DNA of 64,000 nucleotides, from contig NC_058518.1 of assembly GCF_904849725.1 (NCBI RefSeq), positions 328,994,581 through 329,058,580 of the forward strand, read 5' to 3'. Positions 46,737 to 57,688 of this stretch are shown here, in pieces. The notes under the pieces are model-generated. The model worked only from the letters and a program-made list of their open reading frames with translations. It had not been told where the DNA came from and did no database searches. Position numbers and translations under genes: made by a program. The stretch is from Hordeum vulgare subsp. vulgare (taxonomy: Eukaryota > Streptophyta > Magnoliopsida > Poales > Poaceae). Each line of letters starts with the position of its first letter. Positions within the stretch are counted from its first letter, which is position 1.

Positions 46737-49700
46737 ATGAAAACTGTTCCTTTGAGGAGTTTGTTCGGGGTATCTTCACCACGAACAGAAGCACGAGGAG
46801 TTGTTCGTCAACTTGAGGTACCTACTGAAAATATCTTTTATGAAATTCCTTCGGGTATGCTTGAGAAACTGTTGGCTAATCCTTTTACAGGAGATGGATC
46901 TTCACATCCAGACTTGCATCTAATCTATGTAAATGAAATTTGTGGTTTATTTAAGCTTGCAGGTTTGCCCGAGGATGAGGTAAAGAAGAAAGTCTTTCCT
47001 TTATGTTTGAAGGATAAGGCGTTGACATGGTGTAGGCTATGTGAGGATACTAGATCATGGGGCTACAATCGGTTGAAATTGGAATTTCATCAAAAGTTCT
47101 ATCCTACGTATTTAGTACATCGTGATCGGAACTTTATTTATAACTTTTGGCCTCGTGACAGGGAAAACATGGCTCGAGCTTGGGGGAGGCTTAAATCAAT
47201 GCTATATTCATGCCCCAATCATGAGCTCTCGAGAGAAACCATCACTCAAAACTTTTATGCTCGGCTTTCTCATGAAGATCGTACCATGCTTGACACTTCT
47301 TGTACCGGTTCTTTTATGAAGAAGGATATTGATCACAAGTGGAATTTATTGGAAAGAATCAAACGCAACTCTTAAGATTCGGAGCTGAAAGTCATTACTA
47401 GTTGAGTTGAAAGTCATTGCTTTTAGTGATCCTCTTGTTCCTTGTGCTTACACTGAGAAACCACCATACTCTGCTAGGATAAAGGATTATTCTAAAGTTC
47501 CAACTGTGATATGTAGGGGTTACATTAGACCACTTGCACCCCCTGAGGAGATTAGAGTTGAACCTAGTGTTTCTATTATCAAAGATCTCTTAGTCGAAGA
47601 CATAGATGGGCATGTTATCAAATTCTGTGAGGACTCCCCTAGAATTGCTAAACCTCACGCGAAGGACAAATACGAACATGTAGTTGGCCTGCCCGTTGTT
47701 TCTGTCAAGATAGGAGATCACTGTTACCATGGTTTATGTGATACGGGAGCTAGTGTTAGTGCAATACCCCGTTCTCTATATGATGAAATCAAAAAAGAGA
47801 TTGCACCTGCTGAGTTAGAACCCATTGATGTCACTATTACGCTAACTAATAGAGACACTATCTGCCCTGTGGGAATTGTGAGAGACGTAGAAGTCTTGTG
47901 TGGTAAGACGAAGTATCCTACTGATTTCCTCGTCCTTGGTACTGCACAAGATAGCTTTTCTCCCATCATATTTGGTAGACCTTTTCTCAACAGTGTCAAT
48001 GCGCACATTGATTGCATTAAGCAGACTGTCACAGTTAGTTTCGAGGGTGTGTCTCATGAATTTAACTTCTCCAAGTTTGGAAGACAACCCCATGAAAGAG
48101 AGTCATCTGGTAGAGATGAAATTATGGCTCTTGCCTCTATTGCCGTACCTCCTACGGATCCTTTAGAGCAATATCTTCTTGAGCATGAAAATGCTATGCA
48201 TATGGAGGACAGAGATGAGATAGATAAAATTGTCTTAGAACAATATCCTATTCTCAAGAATAATCTGCTTGTTGAACTGCTTGGGGATCCTCCCCCACTA
48301 AAGGGTGATCCTGTGTTCGAGCTTAAACAGTTGCCTAATACTCTTAAGTATGCATATCTTGATGAGAAGGAGATATATCCTGTCATTATTAGTGCCCTCC
48401 TTTCAGAGCACGAAGAGAAGAAGTTACTAAGAACTCTGAGGAAGCACCGGGCTGCTATTGGATATACTCTTGATGATTCTAAGGGTATTAGTCCTACTCT
48501 ATGTCAGCACAAGATTAAAACTGATCCTGACTTCAAACGAGTTGCTGATCATCAAAGGAGATTGAATCCTAAGATGAAAGAGGTCATTAGAAAAGAAATA
48601 TTAAAGCTTCTGGAAGGAGGAATCATTTATCTTGTTGCTCATAGTGATTGGGTAAGTCGAGTACATTGCGTACCTAAGAAGGGAGGTATCACCGTCGTTC
48701 CTAATGATAAGGATGAACTGATCCCACAAAGGATTATTACCGGCTATAGGATGGTGATAGACTTCCGGAAACTGAACAAGGCAACTAGGCAAGATCATTA
48801 TCCTTTGTTGTTCATCAGCCAAATGCTAGAAAGGCTAGCAAAACACACACACTTCTGCTTTCTAGACGGTTATTCAGGTTTCTCGCAAATACCTGTTGCA
48901 CAATCTGATCAGGAGAAAACCACTTTCACCTGCCCTTTCGGTACCTTTTCCTATAGACGTATGCCTTTTGGCTTATGCAGTGCACCTGCCACCTTCCAAA
49001 GATGTATGATGGTTATATTCTCTGACTTTTTTGAAAAGATTGTCGAGGTTTTCATGGATGACTTCTCCGTTTACGGGTCTTATTTTGATGATTGCCTCAG
49101 CAACCTTGATCGAGTCTTACTGAGATGCGAAGATACCAACCTCATCTTGAATTGGGAGAAGTGCCACTTTATGGTTAATGAAGGTATCGTCTTAGGACAC
49201 AAAATTTCTGAAAGAGGCATTAAAGTTGATAAGGCTAAGGTTGATGCAATTGAGAAAATGCCTTGCCCCACAGATATCAGAGGTATACGAAGTTTCCTAG
49301 GTCATGCTGGTTTCTATAGAAGGTTCATTAAAGACTTCTCTAAGATTTCTAGGCCTCTTACCAACCTCTTGCAGAAGGATGTTCCTTTTTTTTGATGAGG
49401 ATTGTGAGGAAGCTTTCGAAATACTTAAGAAGGCTTTGATAACCGCACCTATTGTTCAACCACCTGATTGGAACTTGCCCTTTGAAATCATGTGTGATGC
49501 TAGTGATTATGTTGTTGGTGCTGTTCTAGGACAAAGAGTTGACAAGAAGTTGAATGTTATTCACTATGCTAGTAAAACGCTAGACAGTGCCCAAAGAAAC
49601 TATGCCACTACGGAGAAGGAATTTTTAGCAGTCGTGTTTGCATGTGAAAAGTTCAGATCATACATAGTTGACTCCAAAGTCACTATTCACTCTGATCATG

Positions 49701-51310
49701 CTACTATTAAGTACCTTATGGAGAAGAACGATGCTAAGCCTAGTCTGATCACATGGGTTCTCCTGCTACGGGACTTTGATTTGCACGTCGTTGACCGAAA
49801 GGGTGCTGATAACCCTGTAGCAGATAACTTGTCTAGGCTAGAGAATATCCTTGATGACCCACTACCTATTGATAACAACTTTCCTGATGAGCAACTAAAT
49901 GTCATCCGCACTTCACATAGTGCACCGTGGTATGCCGATTATGCAAATTATATCGTAGCCAAATACATACCACCCAGTTTCACCTATCAGCAAAAGAAGA
50001 AATTCTTCTTTGACTTGAGACACTACTTTTGGGATGATCCTCACCTTTATAAGGAAGGAGTAGATGGTGTTATTAGACGTTGTGTGCCTGAAAATGAACA
50101 GGGACAGATCCTGCAGAAGTGTCATTCCGAAGCCTACAAAGGACACCACGCTGGAGATAGAACTGCCCATAAGGTATTGCAATCAGGTTTCTATTGGCCC
50201 ACTCTCTTCAAGGATGCCCGTAAGTTTGTCTTGTCTTGCGATGAATGCCAAAGAATAGGGAACATCAGTAAGCGTCAGGAAATGCCTATGAACTATTCAC
50301 TTGTCATTGAACCATTTGATGTCCGGGGCTTTGATTATATGGGACCTTTCCCGAGTTCCAATGGGTATACTCACATCTTAGTTGCTGTGGATTACGTCAC
50401 TAAGTGGGTAGAAGCTATCCCCACTAAAAATGTTGATCACCACACCTCTATTAAGATGCTTAAAGAAGTCATATTCCCAAGAATTGGAGTCCCTAGATAC
50501 TTGATGACTGATGGCGGTTCACACTTCATTCATGGTGTTTTCCGCAAGATGCTAGCTAAGTATGATGTCAACCATAGAGTTGCATCTCCTTATCATCCTC
50601 AGTCTAGTGGTCAAGTGGAGTTGAGTAATACGGAGATCAAGTTGATCCTACAAAAGACCGTCAATAGATCTCGAAAGAACTGGTCTAGCAAACTTGATGA
50701 TGCATTATGGGCTTATAGGACCGCTTATAAGAATCCCATGGGCATGTCGCCGTATAAAATGGTTTACAGTAAGGCCTGTCATTTACCTCTTGAGCTAGAA
50801 CACAAAGCTTATTGGGCAATCAAAGAGCTCAACTTTGATTTCAAACTTTCCGGTGAGAAGCGGTTGTTTGATATCAGCTCGTTAGATGAATGGAGGGCCC
50901 AGGCATATGAGAATGCCAATTTGTTCAAGGAAAAGGTGAAGAGATGGCACGATAAACGAATACAGAAACGACAGTTTAGTGTAGGTGATTATGTCCTACT
51001 ATACAATTCTCGTTTGAGATTCTTTGCAGGCAAGCTTCTCTCTAGATGGGAAGGTCCCTATGTTATCGAAGAGGTATATCATTCTGGTGCCATCAAAATC
51101 AATAACACGGAAGGAAATTTTCCTAGAGTGGTGAACGGGCAAAGAATCAAGCATTACATCTCTGGTACTCCCATAAATGTTGAGACCAATATCATCAATG
51201 TCATAACTCCAGAGGAGTACATAAGGGATGTTTATCAACCTATTTCAGACCCTGAAAACGAAGAGGTATCTGTTTTGGTAAGAAATTGGACTCTGATGCT
51301 TTTCCAATAG
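46737..51310 (+). pseudogene. Gag-protease-RT-RNase H-integrase polyprotein of V (broken)
   Basis: Gag starts at ATG 46737 (MKTVPLRSLFG), with the capsid region in 46860-47360, and hits TAA at about 47373, where W has a GAA codon. About 230 bp between capsid and protease, present in W, are deleted near 47400. Protease: CDTGASVSAIP at 47737, catalytic D-T-G. RT: FLDGYSGF, then FMDD at 49051-49062. At 49384-49391 a T-run lacks two bases compared with W and shifts the frame. RNase H follows (CDASD, TEKEF, HSDHA, ADNLSR). Integrase has an HH-CC zinc region (GHHAGDRTAHK, CDEC), DD-E residues in FDYMGPF, TDGGSHF and ELSNTEIK, and a C-terminal RWEGPY motif. The frame ends at TAG 51308. It is not functional as it stands. 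Confidence 0.9.
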
Positions 51311-51592
51311 GAAATTTCTTCCGTTGGAATTTTCGGAAAATTAGAAAAATAAAAAGCAGTCCGGAGAGCGCACGAGGCAGCCACAAGCCCTGCCACCGCC
51401 CCTACCCCCCTGGTGGCGGAGGGCAAGCTTGTGGGCACCTCGTGTGCCTCCCGGACTCCATTTTCTTGTGGAGCAGTCCTTCTGGTCCAGAAAAAATCAA
51501 TATATATTCGCCCGAAGGTTTTGATCTCCGTATCACGCAATTTTCCTCTATTTTCGTTTCGAGCTTGTTGTCTGCGGTAGATTTAGGTCAAG
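51311..51592 (+). promoter_or_regulatory. LTR-like leader/promoter cassette before the small ORF of V
   Basis: Contains a long imperfect hairpin (51358-51458; CACGAGG/CCTCGTG, CCACAAGC/GCTTGTGG, GCCACC/GGTGGC) like the one in the V LTR. GGTCCAGAAAAAATCA follows (51484-51499), also present in the V 3' LTR at 53917. Then come TATATATT at 51501 and a leader conserved with W (CGTATCACGCA, TTTTCGTTTCGAGC). A pyrimidine stretch ending GGTAG could be a splice acceptor. The arrangement suggests a copied LTR segment that drives or leads the small ORF. Confidence 0.55.
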
Positions 51593-52006
51593 ATGTCTTC
51601 CCAAGATTCAGAAGAAGAGATCTATGTGGCCGATGATCGTGCTAACTCTAGGATTAATGGGGACTTGGAACCATATGGCTGTACCACTGACGCGGAAGAG
51701 GACTATGAGCCCAAGGGGAAGGAACAAACGAGTTCCGATGAAGAGGAGGCTCCTCTACCTCAACCTGGACGCACTCATGTGGAGTTCAAGAAGTCAAGCC
51801 TCCCTGACCATAGGAATAAGCCTACGACCGTGTTTATCCCTTCTCGTTTCTTGCAGGAGAGTAAGGAGGAACTTTGCCATAGAGTGTTGAAACTTGAGGA
51901 GGAAAATGACGATCTAAGGGAGCAGAACTTTTTGCTCAAGTGGAAATTAGACAAGCTCAAGACTGCTTCAACAACTCCACCATCACCACCGAAGGAAGAC
52001 AACTAA
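51593..52006 (+). CDS. Small coiled-coil ORF of V (137 aa), position of env-like gene
   Basis: Intact ORF from ATG 51593 to TAA 52004, between integrase and the 3' LTR, where Athila elements carry an env-like gene. The N-terminal half is acidic (SSQDSEEEIYVADD; EQTSSDEEEAPLP). Residues about 90-125 form a likely coiled coil (L.KLEEENDDLREQN.LLKWKLDKL). It ends TTPPSPPKEDN. I see no signal peptide or membrane segment, so it is not an envelope protein by sequence. The protein of W has a different N-terminus but the same kind of coiled coil and nearly the same tail. It is open although pol upstream is broken, which is notable. Function unknown. Confidence 0.6.
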   Translation: MSSQDSEEEIYVADDRANSRINGDLEPYGCTTDAEEDYEPKGKEQTSSDEEEAPLPQPGRTHVEFKKSSLPDHRNKPTTVFIPSRFLQESKEELCHRVLKLEEENDDLREQNFLLKWKLDKLKTASTTPPSPPKEDN

Positions 52007-53541
52007 GCATTGGTATGGGCAATCCCCTTGGCTTCTGCCAAGCTTGGGGGAGTTGCCCCGGTATCGTATCACCTTTATATCTTTTGCTTTTACCTTTGTT
52101 TTAGTTCTTTCCTTTTTAGTTTTTATTTCTTCTCTTACAGGAATAAGTCTTTAGTATTTAGTTTGAGTCTTTTGCTTTTGCCTCTCCCCTGATGTATTCG
52201 AACTCGGGAGCTATATAATAAAGAGTATCTTAATCAAGGGATTTGCTTTGTGCCATGATCAAAAGTATGAAAAGAACAATAGCATGAAAGATCATGGGAC
52301 GATTTTATGGAAAGTGATAACTTCACATATGACACGTATGATGATTGAAACTTGTTGAGAATAAATCAATATAGACCTCAGTCATTGTTGCAATTAATAA
52401 GAAGTAATAAGGAAAGAGAGGTTCACATATAGATATATCATCTTAGACACTTTTTACAATTGTGAGCACTCACCAAACTATTACATGCTTAGGAGTAGAT
52501 GTTGGACAAGGAAGACAACATAATGAATTGTGTTTGCTTGAGTCCAAACAATGTTATATGATTAGAGATCCCTTAGCATGTGACGATTGCTTCCACCTCA
52601 TATTAGCCAAAACTCCCGCACCAAGTAGAGATACTACTTGTACATCCATAAACCTCCAACCCAGTTTTGCCATGAGAGTCCACTATACCTACCTATGGAT
52701 TGAATAAGATCTTTCAAGTAAGTTGTCATCGGTGCAAGAATTAAAATTTCTCTCTAACATGTATGATCTATTAGTGTGTGGAAAATAAGCTTTCTACGAA
52801 CCTATGATGAGGAAGATATAAAAGCGACAGACTGCATAATAAAGTTCCTTATCACAGGAGGCAATATAAAGTGACATTCCTCCGCACTAAGAGGACACGC
52901 ATTCAAACCTCAAAAGCGCATGACAACCTATGCTTCCCTCTGCGAAGGGCCTATCTTGTACCTTTACCTTTGCCCTTGTAAGAGTCATGGTGATCTTCAC
53001 CAATTCCCTATTTTGCCTTTGTCTTGGCTACCGTCACATGCTTGGGAAAGATCTATATTCATATATCAACTTGGAGTTGAGTACTTATGCTTCCTTATTG
53101 TTGACTTTACCCTTGAGGTAAATCGTTGGGAGGCAAAAATTATAAGCCCCTATCTTCCTCTGTGTCCAGCTGAAACTTTGACACCATGAGTACCACGTGA
53201 GTTGTAACAATTGTGGAAAACAAAAGAGATGATAGAGTATGTGGGTTTGCCTTACAAGCTCTTATTTGACTCTTTCTGATGTTGTGATAAATTGCAATTG
53301 CTTCAATGACTTTGGATTATTGTTGATTACTTCTCAGTAAGGTTTTTGCTTCATGCTTTGCTTTGTGAAGGAATTGTTACTTTCCCATAAGAATCTTTAT
53401 GATATATTGCTGTTCTATGTGTGATCATGATGCCCTCATGTACGTATTATATTTATCGACACCTTCGTCCCTCAACATGTGGACATGTTTATGGAACTTG
53501 GTTTTCGCTTAAGGACAAGGGAGGTCTAAGCTTGGGGGAGT
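52007..53541 (+). mobile_element. V 3' non-coding region with polypurine tracts
   Basis: No gene. An internal copy of the polypurine tract (AAGCTTGGGGGAG, 52040) runs straight into a hairpin (GGGG-GAGTTG-CCCC). GTTGGGAGGCAA is at 53125-53136. CTTAAGGACAAG (53508-53519) is the V version of the AGGA-loop hairpin, with a mismatch. The true polypurine tract AAGCTTGGGGGAGT is at 53528-53541. The stretch 52860-53190 is similar to W 55550-55870. Confidence 0.75.
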
Positions 53542-55063
53542 TGATTCGTCCATTTTGCATCATGCTTTCATGTTGATATTTATTGCTATCGGATTTTATA
53601 TTACTTGTGGTACCATATTTATGCCTTTTCTCTCTTATTTTGCAAGGTTTATTTGAAGAGGGAGAATTCAGGCAGCTGGAATTCTGGACTGGAAAAGGAG
53701 CAAATCTTAGTCCACTATTCTGCACATCTCCAAATGCCCTGATAAGTTACGTGGATTGTTTTGGGACTATATAAAAAATACTGGGCCAAAGAAGTACTGG
53801 AGGGGGGCTGCCAGGTCGCCACAAGCCCTGCCACCGCCACCCCCTGGTGGCGGAGTGGGGGCTTGTGGGCTCAATAACAGCCCACTAGCCCCCCTCTTTT
53901 GCTATATGAAGGGTTTTGGTCCAGAAAAAATCATTGGGGAGCTTTTACGTGGTTTCGCCGCTGCCACGAGGCGGAACTTGAGCAGCTCCAATCTAGAGCT
54001 CCTGCAGGACGATCCTGCCGGGGAAACTTCCGTCCCGGAGGGGGAAATCGTCGCGATCGTCATCACCAACACTCCTCTCGTCGGAGGGGAGACATCTTCA
54101 TCAACATTTTCATCAGCACCATCTCCTCTCGAATCCCTAGTTCATCTCTTGTAACCAATCTTCCTCTCGCAACTCCGATTGGTACTTGTAAGGTTCCTAG
54201 TAGTGTTGATTACTCTTTGTAGTTGATGCTAGTTGGATTACTTGGTGGAAGAGTTTATGTTCAGATCCTTGATGCTATTCATTACACCTCTGATCATGAT
54301 TATGATTATGTTTTGTGAGTAGTTGCTTTTGTTCCTGAGGACATGGGATAAGTCATGTTAATAATAGTCATGTGAATTTGATATTCGTTCGGTATTTTGA
54401 TATGTTGTATGTTGTCTTTTCCTCTAGTGGTGTTATGTGAACGTCGACTACATAACACTTCACCATACTTGGGCCTAGAGGAAGGCATTGGGGAGTAGTA
54501 ATTAGATGATGGGTTGCTGGAGTGACAGAAGCTTAAACCCCAGTCTATGCGTTGCTTCGTGAGGGGCTGATTTGGATCCACTAGTTTAATGCTATGGTTA
54601 GACTTTGTCTTAATTCTTCTTTTGTAGTTGCGGATGCTTGCAAGAGAGGTTAATCATAAGTGGGATGCCTGTCCAAGTAAGGGCAGTACCCAAGCGCCGG
54701 TCCACCCACATATCAAACTATCAAATTAACGAACGTGAATCATATGAACATGATGAAACTAGCATGACAGAAATTCCCATGTGTCCTCGGGAGCGTTTTT
54801 CCTCCTATAAGACGTTGTTCAGGCTTGTCTCTTGCCGCAAAAGGGATTGGGCCACTGGCTGCACCGTTGCTACTACTTGTTACTTGTTACTTTTTTCTTG
54901 TTACGTTTCACCTCGCTACACAATCACTTGTTACCGCTACTTTCAGTGCTTGCAGTTATTACCTTGCAGAAAACCGCTTATCGAAGCCTTCTGCTCCTCG
55001 TTGGGTTCGACACTTTTACTTATCGAAAGGACTACGTTGATCCCCTATACTTGTGGGTCATCA
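53542..55063 (+). repeat. 3' LTR of V
   Basis: Starts TGATTCGTCC, with one change in the otherwise fixed TGATACG end, and ends GGGTCATCA. Same length as the 5' LTR, with about 80-90 differences by eye. Confidence 0.9.
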
Positions 55064-55068
55064 GTATT

Positions 55069-55194
55069 CTCCCTCTACATGTAAACCTTGCAAAATAAGA
55101 TAGAAAAGGCATAAGATTTGTACCTTGAAGTGAAATAACAGCCAAAGAAGCGATAAATATCAACATGAAAACATGATGCCAAATGGACGTATCA
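55069..55194 (-). repeat. 3' LTR of W, start part
   Basis: The LTR start TGATACGTCCATTTGGC on the minus strand at 55194; joins the part at 43713-45108 across V. Confidence 0.9.
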
Positions 55195-56734
55195 ACACCC
55201 CCAAGTTAGACCTCGCTTGTCCTCAAGCGAAAGCCTAGCTCAATAAATATGTCCACATGTTTAGGTAGAGAGGTGTCGACAAAACAAGATACAAACATGC
55301 ATGCATCATGATCATGGTCAGAACAACAATACCAACATATAATCTCTCATGCTAAAGTGATAATTCCTTCACAAAGTAAAGCATGGATCAAGAACCTTAC
55401 CGAGAAGTAACAACCGATAGCCTTTAGTCATTGAAGCAATTGCAATTTATCACAACATCAGAAAGAGTCAAATAAGAGCTTGTAAAGAAAATCCACATAC
55501 TCAATCATTCTTTCGTTCTCTACAATTGCTACAACTCACGTGGTACTCATGAGATCAAAGTTTCAGCTGGACACAGAGAAAGATAGGGGCTTATAGTATT
55601 GCCTCCCAACTGCTTACCTCAAGTGTAATGTCAACAATAGTAATTCATGAATGCTTACCTACAAGTTGACATATGAATATAGATCTTTCCCAATCATGTG
55701 ACGGTAGCCAAGACAAAGGTGAAATAAGGAATTGGTGAAGATCACCATGACTCTTTCAAGGGAAAAAAGTAAAGGTACAAGATAGGCCCTTCGCAGAGGG
55801 AAGCAGAGGTTGTCATGCGCTTTTGAGGTTTGGATGTGTGTCCTCTTTGTGCGGAGGAACGTCACTTTATATTGCCTCCTGTGATAAAGAACTTTATTAT
55901 GCAGTCTGTCGCTTTTATGTCTTCCTCATCACAGGTTCGTATAAAGCTTATTTTCCACACACTAATAGATCATACATATTAGAGAGCAATTTCTATTGCT
56001 TGCACCGATGACAACTTACTCGAGGGATCTTATTCAATCCATAGGTAGGTATGGTGGACACTCATGGCAAAATTGGTTTGAAGGTTTATGGATGCACAAG
56101 TAGTATCTCTACTTGGTGCGGGAGTTTTGGCTAATATTAGGTGGAAGCAATTGTCACATGCTAAGGGATCTCTAATCATATAACATTATTCAGAGCGAAG
56201 CAAACACAATTCATTACGTTGTCTTCCTTGTCCAACATCTACTTATAGGCATGCAATAGTTTAGTGAGTGTTCACAATCATAGATGGTGTCAGAGATGAT
56301 ATATTTATATGTGAACCTCTCCTTCCTTATGAGTTCCTATTAATTGCAACAATGACCAAGGTCTACGTTTTCCTACCCTCAACAAGTTTCAATCCTCATT
56401 CTTTTTATATGTGAAGCCATATATTCCCATAAGATCATTACATGATCTTTCATGCTTTTGTTCTATTCTCACTCTTTTGATCATGGCAAGAGGCAAAGCC
56501 CTTCAACTAAGACACTCTTTATTTTACGGCTCACGAGCAAGAATACAACGGGGGTGACACAAAGCAAAACTCAAGACTAAAACACTAAGACTTTTAAACT
56601 ACTAGAGAAAAAGAAAGAAAACTGAAAAGGAACAAACTAAAACAAAGGTGAAGACAAAAGATGTGATGGTCATACGATACCGGGGCAACTCCCCCAAGCT
56701 TCGCAAAAGCCAAGGGGATTGACCATACCAATGC
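55195..56734 (-). mobile_element. W 3' non-coding region with polypurine tracts
   Basis: On the minus strand: an internal polypurine-tract copy with hairpin (GAAGCTTGGGGGAG..., 56681-56701), GTTGGGAGGCAA (55599-55610), a perfect 7-bp AGGA-loop hairpin TCGCTTG-AGGA-CAAGCGA (55213-55230), and the tract AACTTGGGGGTGT next to the LTR (55195-55207). No gene. Confidence 0.75.
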
Positions 56735-57256
56735 TCAGTTGTGTTCCTTTGGTGGTGATGGTGGTGGCGTTGTTGCAACATGAGTTTGATCCTCCGTCTT
56801 CCAAGGCATAGGTGCTCCACCATGGAAAGATGAACGAGTCTTCGGAATCCTCAAATCTGCTGCCAACTTTAGTGATTTAAATCTATACTCATACTTACAG
56901 TTTTGGTTCTGCAGGTCATAGATCTGGCCCTGGAGTTGATCAACCTTGTCATAGAGCCTGGAGAGGTGCTTCCCAATGTCATTGGCATCAATCATGTGCT
57001 TGTTGGTGAACTCTGTGATCATCATGTGGTTGGCGTTGAGTCCACGCTCCAGCATCCCTTGGCACTTGAAGACTTGTTTCTCCATTGCTTCGAGCCTCGT
57101 CTCCACGCTTCCGATCTTCTTAGGCCCCTCAATATCATGGATGTGCAACATCCCCTCACGCATCTTGATAGATTGAGGGTGTTGCAGCACTTCCGTGAGG
57201 TAGGGATTGATGACCTTCTCGAAGATCTTGTCCTTTGGAGCTTTTGGGGAAGTCAT
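56735..57256 (-). CDS. Small coiled-coil ORF of W (173 aa), position of env-like gene
   Basis: Intact from ATG 57256 to TGA 56735, between integrase and the 3' LTR. The N-terminus (MTSPKAPKDKIFEKVINPYL) does not resemble that of V. A long heptad-like region spans about residues 50-130 (VETRLEAMEKQVF; HLSRLYDKVDQLQGQIYDLQN). The tail TTPPPSPPKEHN matches that of V. No signal peptide or membrane span is visible. The frame is intact while W pol has at least eight breaks. Function unknown; a nucleic-acid- or particle-associated role is only a guess. Confidence 0.6.
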   Translation of the reverse strand: MTSPKAPKDKIFEKVINPYLTEVLQHPQSIKMREGMLHIHDIEGPKKIGSVETRLEAMEKQVFKCQGMLERGLNANHMMITEFTNKHMIDANDIGKHLSRLYDKVDQLQGQIYDLQNQNCKYEYRFKSLKLAADLRIPKTRSSFHGGAPMPWKTEDQTHVATTPPPSPPKEHN

Positions 57257-57560
57257 AGCGATCTAGATCTGCAACAAAAACAGGCTCGAAACGAAAAACA
57301 GAGGAAATCTGCGTGATGCAGGGGTCAGACCAAACGGAAGTATATATAATGATTTTTTTTCAGACCAGAAGGAGTACCCTGCACGAAAACAGAGTCCGGG
57401 AGGCGCACGAGGTGGCCACAAGCCCTCACGGCGCGGCCAGGGGGTGGGCCCGCGCCGTGCAGGCTTGTCGCCTCCTCGCGCACTTTCGAGACTACTTCCA
57501 ATATTGTATTTTTTAAAATATTCCAAAGCAGAGAAAATTTCCTACTCGAAAAGTTTTGGA
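57257..57560 (-). promoter_or_regulatory. LTR-like leader/promoter cassette before the small ORF of W
   Basis: On the minus strand: TTTTAAAAAATAC (as around the A/T box of the LTR), then a GC-rich hairpin (57403-57482) almost the same as in the W LTR (GACAAGCCTGCACGGCGCGG; LTR: CACAAGCCTGCACGGCGCGG). A-rich GAAAAAAAATCAT and TATATATA (57341-57348) follow, then a leader conserved with V (CATCACGCAGATTTCCTCT, TTTTCGTTTCGAGC). TGTTTTTGTTGCAG, a good splice-acceptor match, lies 13 nt before the ATG. Confidence 0.6.
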
Positions 57561-57688
57561 CTCTGTTTTCTTACCGGATCACATACCTCTTCGTTTTCAG
57601 AGTCTAAAACAGGCTGATAAATATCCCTTAGGTATTCTTCCAGAGTTATGGTATTGATGATATTGCTTTCAACATTTATGGGAGTACC

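Larger units (their letters stand above)
45109..55063 (+). mobile_element. V: Athila-type Ty3/gypsy element, complete ends
   Basis: 9955 bp with two 1522-bp LTRs (45109-46630, 53542-55063). The target duplication GTATT is at 45104-45108 and 55064-55068. It is inserted, opposite in direction, in the 3' LTR of its relative W. Gene order is gag, protease, RT, RNase H, integrase, small ORF, typical of Athila-lineage elements except that the last ORF is short. The coding part is broken in several places. Confidence 0.95.
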
